Assembly (NCBI GenBank): GCA_023460315.1
Contig: JAEWQO010000047.1
Location: forward strand, 1-34,756
Direction: 5' to 3'
Source of the DNA: Actinomycetes bacterium
GTDB taxonomy: Bacteria; Actinomycetota; Coriobacteriia; Coriobacteriales; Eggerthellaceae
Length of the DNA stretch: 34,756 nucleotides
A program made the translations under genes and the position numbers. Shown in pieces: positions 32,901 to 34,756 of this stretch (position 1 is its first letter; every line of letters starts with the position of its first letter). Below the pieces are notes generated by a model. The model had not been told where the DNA came from. It saw only the letters and a program-made list of their open reading frames with translations, and did no database searches.

Positions 32901-33397
32901 GTGTCGCCAAGATGCGTCGGCTCATTCATGACCTTGTCGGCCGACAGCACACACTCCCCCGACTTCGTCGGCCATGCTCCCTCGACAAGGATGGGCCTGT
33001 TCAGATAATCGCTGTCGGCCGACACGGCATGGACGCCATCGCTCGTGTCCGAATCCTGCGCCGACGGTGACAGGGAATGAACTCGCGTCGCATACTGCTC
33101 TCCGTTGATGGTTCCCATGACGTCGGTCTCGTAGGCGGGCATGACATTCTCCACGCCCTCGACGTCCCGCAGGGCATCGATATCGGCATCCGTCAGCCCC
33201 AGCGTAGAAACGACGCGCACGTCCATGAGCGCGGTGCCGTCATAGAAGATGTCGGCAGCCTGTTTCATATCCGGCGCCGTCATGCGCAACCCGGCATAGA
33301 AGCCCGTGCCCAAAGCGACAATGGCGGCAATGGCAACGAACCGTCCGAGGGATCGGCTGACGGAGCGCAGCGTGTCTTTGTTGAAGGCGCTTCTCAC
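29918..33397 (-). CDS. FtsX/MacB-type ABC transporter permease with large coiled-coil domain
   Basis: A ~1159-residue permease. After a short cytoplasmic start (FNKDTLRSVSRSLGRF) comes TM1 (FVAIAAIVALGTGFYAG), then an extracytoplasmic MacB_PCD-like domain. About 350 residues (~270-620) are Ala/Gln/Glu/Asp-rich, with heptad-like repeats (QLADAR, LDAAESSL, LDEGQRQLDAAQ) typical of an extended coiled coil. An FtsX core follows with three helices, then a second periplasmic-like domain, and a second FtsX core (NITERMREIATLKVLGF near the C-terminus). I prefer the GTG at 33397, 13 bases after the ATPase stop, because upstream residues are a shadow of the ATPase gene. An ATG at 33448 is the alternative. 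Such permeases export lipids, peptides or drugs, or control cell-wall hydrolases; the substrate is unknown. Confidence 0.88.
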   Translation of the reverse strand: MRSAFNKDTLRSVSRSLGRFVAIAAIVALGTGFYAGLRMTAPDMKQAADIFYDGTALMDVRVVSTLGLTDADIDALRDVEGVENVMPAYETDVMGTINGEQYATRVHSLSPSAQDSDTSDGVHAVSADSDYLNRPILVEGAWPTKSGECVLSADKVMNEPTHLGDTVQITEWQQDGALVTSTYTVVGYVRSSYYATSSTLGSTTLGSGSIQQFMYVPESDFSSSLPYSEAFVTVEGAQEDFAGSDAYRERVSAVMDRIKALAPEREEARTAELRDEAQRALDERRAEYDREKSAATAQLADARTTLDAAESSLAKNEQDLSDAQTRYDAGVTDLENARASAAAQLSASESDLAAARSQVEASRPVLEAGQAQLADAWNAWQQSADSLAQEWTTWHAAADPLCAALKDLQDGIDSLDAQIAALDPAAPDYETQKALLEGEKASLSQQLDQFRLDHAEQLAAVEATKAKLDEGQRQLDAAQSELESRQAAFDAEKSRFDAAVAQVQQGTADLAAARAQSDAQLGDAQKQLDDASSQIASGRVQLDQGRNDYEAGLAEYEQKEADASSQFADAERQLDEAQGQIDDMESASWLIMDRDKNYGVASFDADADRIDNIAQVFPFIFFLVAALVALTTMTRMVEEERVLIGTYKALGYSKGRIASKYLIYAAVASGVGGAVGIALLSQVLPAIIMKAYAIIYFIPSMPFPLPIDWPLAALAFGLGTGVTLVATWAAAWAALRERPASLMLPRAPKAGKRILLERIVPVWRRLSFSWKVTFRNLFRYKRRFVMTVIGIAGCTALLLTGLGLSDAINDIIDKQFGEITKYNASITVDEQAAVGEGGAAGDQRPEFDAVMDKSEWVEAHASALVENMLVGGSEDSDVQVDLVVPQDTSGFDTFFELRTRVGHNDVELSDNGLVLTEKLANELGVGVGDEVKLTEQDATGNATNTSYQATVTGVVENYIYHYAFMGPALYEQLFGEAPVYSTEYAIVTSDGAERAQFGEALRAVDGVKTITYNDEIIDAYHDMLSSVNMIVVVLVVAAAALAFIVLYNLTNINITERMREIATLKVLGFTRREMNAYIFRETFLLAAIGCMVGLVIGVCMESFIVVTAEVDQVMFGRDIHPVSFVMAFALTMVFTAVVMFAMRGKLAKIDMVESLKSNE

Positions 33398-33410
33398 CGC
33401 AGGGCTGCCC

Positions 33411-34112
33411 TCACCACTCCAAGACGGCCGCCGACACGGGGAGGTCATTCGTCTCGACGGAGGCAACTCGTCCTTCGCGCACATGGATCACCCGGTCGGC
33501 AATGGCGGTAAATGCGGAATTGTGGGTGATGAGCACCACGGTCTTGCCGGTGCTGTAGCAGGTCTCCTGAAGCAGGGTGAGGATAGCCTTGCCGGTGTGA
33601 TAGTCAAGCGCGCCAGTCGGCTCGTCGCACAGCAGAAGCTTCGGGTTCTTCGCCAGTGCGCGCGCGATGGCGACGCGCTGCTGTTCGCCGCCTGAGAGCT
33701 GAGCGGGGAAGTTGTCCATCCGATGCCCGAGCCCCACCTGCTGCAGCACCTCAGACGCATCAAGCGGGTCGCGACAGATCTGCGAAGCAAGCTCGACGTT
33801 TTCCAACGCAGTCAGATTCTGCACCAGATTGTAGAATTGAAAGACGAACCCTATGTCATGACGGCGGTAGCTGGTCAGCTCCTTCTCTCCGAAAGCGCTG
33901 ATCTCGCGCCCGTCCAAAATGATCGTTCCCGACGAGCAGTTGTCCATGCCGCCGAGCATGTTGAGAAGCGTCGTCTTGCCAGCCCCCGAGGGTCCCACGA
34001 TGACCACCAACTCACCGCGCTCGATGTCAAACGTCATGCCGTCGACGGCCGCAACTTCGACCTCGCCCATCGTATAGACTTTGCGCACATCGCGAAACTC
34101 GACGAACGCCAT
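33411..34112 (-). CDS. ABC transporter ATP-binding protein (MacB/LolD type)
   Basis: A 233-residue ATPase with Walker A GPSGAGKTT (about 40-48), Q-loop VFQFYNL, signature LSGGEQQRVA, Walker B LLLCDEPTGALD and H-loop ITHN. The TGALD D-loop and compact size are typical of the MacB/LolD/SalX group that works with FtsX-type permeases. It lies 13 bases upstream of the giant permease, which it should energise as a dimer on the cytoplasmic face. ATG 34112 has GAAGGG upstream. No periplasmic adaptor gene is present, which fits a Gram-positive host. Confidence 0.95.
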   Translation of the reverse strand: MAFVEFRDVRKVYTMGEVEVAAVDGMTFDIERGELVVIVGPSGAGKTTLLNMLGGMDNCSSGTIILDGREISAFGEKELTSYRRHDIGFVFQFYNLVQNLTALENVELASQICRDPLDASEVLQQVGLGHRMDNFPAQLSGGEQQRVAIARALAKNPKLLLCDEPTGALDYHTGKAILTLLQETCYSTGKTVVLITHNSAFTAIADRVIHVREGRVASVETNDLPVSAAVLEW

Positions 34113-34637
34113 ATAGTGTCCCTTCGCCTGCCCTGCTTTTCACACACCTTATCATACAAGAACGCTCCACTGGCTGCGAGGGAAGTTTCACCATGCAATT
34201 TGCTCGAGGGGCTCTCGGCTGCCCCACGCTCGTCGTCCCCCGCTTCCACCCCTACTCTTCGACGATTCTTCCACGCTCTTCTGCATCCTTCCTCGCTTCC
34301 AATAATCTTGGCAGTCTTTCATGGCCTGTTGGCACAAAAATCATCGATCATTGCATACGGGAGGCTGGAAAATCCGTCCTTGGACGAGGATGCCGGAATT
34401 CTAAACCCTCTGAGCAGGTCCTTTTCTGAAGGTAGGAAGGAATGTCGCTGCAAAACCATCATGAGACAGCTAGAAAGTGCGACAATCGACGATTTTTATG
34501 CTTCGAGAACGGGTTTCAGCGACAGACAGGATTCAGATGCCGCGCCCCAATTGAGGGGCCTATGATCCACGCCCGAATCCAGGCGACTCGAAACGGCATG
34601 AAGGGCAGGCGAACAAATCCACGAAGGCAGAATCATG
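34113..34637. other. non-coding right flank upstream of ABC operon
   Basis: About 520 bases with no convincing gene; open frames have no ribosome site and no recognisable motifs. It holds the ABC operon promoter region on the minus strand, which I could not locate exactly. GCCCC-AATTGA-GGGGC near 34545 is a short weak dyad. The composition shifts toward non-coding sequence before the mobile-element-like end. Confidence 0.4.
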
Positions 34638-34680
34638 AACCACCCTTCAAAAGGGTGGTTTGCTCAAGGCCTATAAGGCC
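34638..34680. mobile_element. candidate IS200/IS605-type end with two hairpins
   Basis: AACCACCCTT (34638-34647) pairs perfectly with AAGGGTGGTT (34651-34660) across a three-base loop, followed by GGCCT-ATA-AGGCC (34668-34680). A strong hairpin with a T-rich 3' side followed by a short CTATAAG-type hairpin is the look of the ends of IS200/IS605 elements, whose single-stranded hairpins are bound by the Y1 transposase. Any tnpA/tnpB gene would lie beyond the window edge, so this remains a suggestion. Confidence 0.35.
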
Positions 34681-34756
34681 AAGGGGTGCTGGCAGCGTCT
34701 CAAGGCGCTTGCCTTTCGCTTTGCTCAAGCCGTATCGCCCTTGACTCGTCGCAGCC

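Noticed and set aside
34442..34744. Possible 100-residue protein at the right edge
   Set aside because: It is Arg/Pro-rich, runs through the mobile-element-like hairpins, and its AGGAAGGA is too close to the ATG. No family resemblance.
1..34756. CRISPR arrays, rRNA or tRNA genes
   Set aside because: No regularly spaced direct repeats and no rRNA or tRNA signatures were found on either strand by eye.

Overview
The window looks like chromosomal DNA from an anaerobic actinobacterium of the class Coriobacteriia, probably Eggerthellaceae (Eggerthella, Gordonibacter or a relative). The evidence is the density of molybdopterin oxidoreductases paired with short iron-sulfur subunits, MFS carriers and LuxR regulators carrying a long membrane domain, plus G+C-rich coding DNA. 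No rRNA or tRNA gene was seen, so the genus cannot be fixed.

About 80% of the window (372-27051) is an accessory block built almost entirely around bis-MGD molybdenum enzymes. There are five catalytic subunits and six iron-sulfur partner proteins. Module A (minus strand, 8262 to 372) is athL-athS, homologues of both subunits of pyrogallol:phloroglucinol hydroxytransferase, followed by a second Mo enzyme with its own 8-Cys partner and an MFS carrier. A TetR gene (8932-9621) diverges from it. Next come an unpaired 8-Cys iron-sulfur protein and a membrane LuxR regulator (9633-11679). Module B (16617 to 12022) is MFS, Mo enzyme, 8-Cys protein and a small zinc-ribbon protein. Module C (23308 to 16835) is LuxR, Mo enzyme, 8-Cys protein and MFS. 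Module D runs divergently (23823-27051): Mo enzyme, 8-Cys protein and an unrecognised 99-residue protein.

The four non-AthL Mo enzymes resemble each other. They have no Tat signal and no membrane anchor, share an unusual N-terminal cysteine pattern, and carry a conserved Cys where this superfamily places its Mo ligand. With pyrogallol transhydroxylase next door, the likely theme is cytoplasmic hydroxyl transfer or reductive dehydroxylation of polyphenols and catechols, imported by the MFS carriers and sensed by the LuxR/TetR proteins. That is inference; no substrate can be read from the sequence.

The rest (27116-34112, minus strand) looks housekeeping-like: a trigger-factor-like chaperone, a zinc-ribbon protein with a collagen-like Gly-Ala-Pro tail, and a two-gene ABC exporter (MacB/LolD-type ATPase plus a giant FtsX-type permease with a coiled-coil domain). 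The right edge carries two small hairpins that look like one end of an IS200/IS605-type element.

The intergenic regions of the Mo block are rich in dyads and hairpins: a 21-bp element present twice in module A, competing hairpins before module D, tandem hairpins before module C, and perfect palindromes before LuxR-1 and an MFS gene. These point to dense local regulation.
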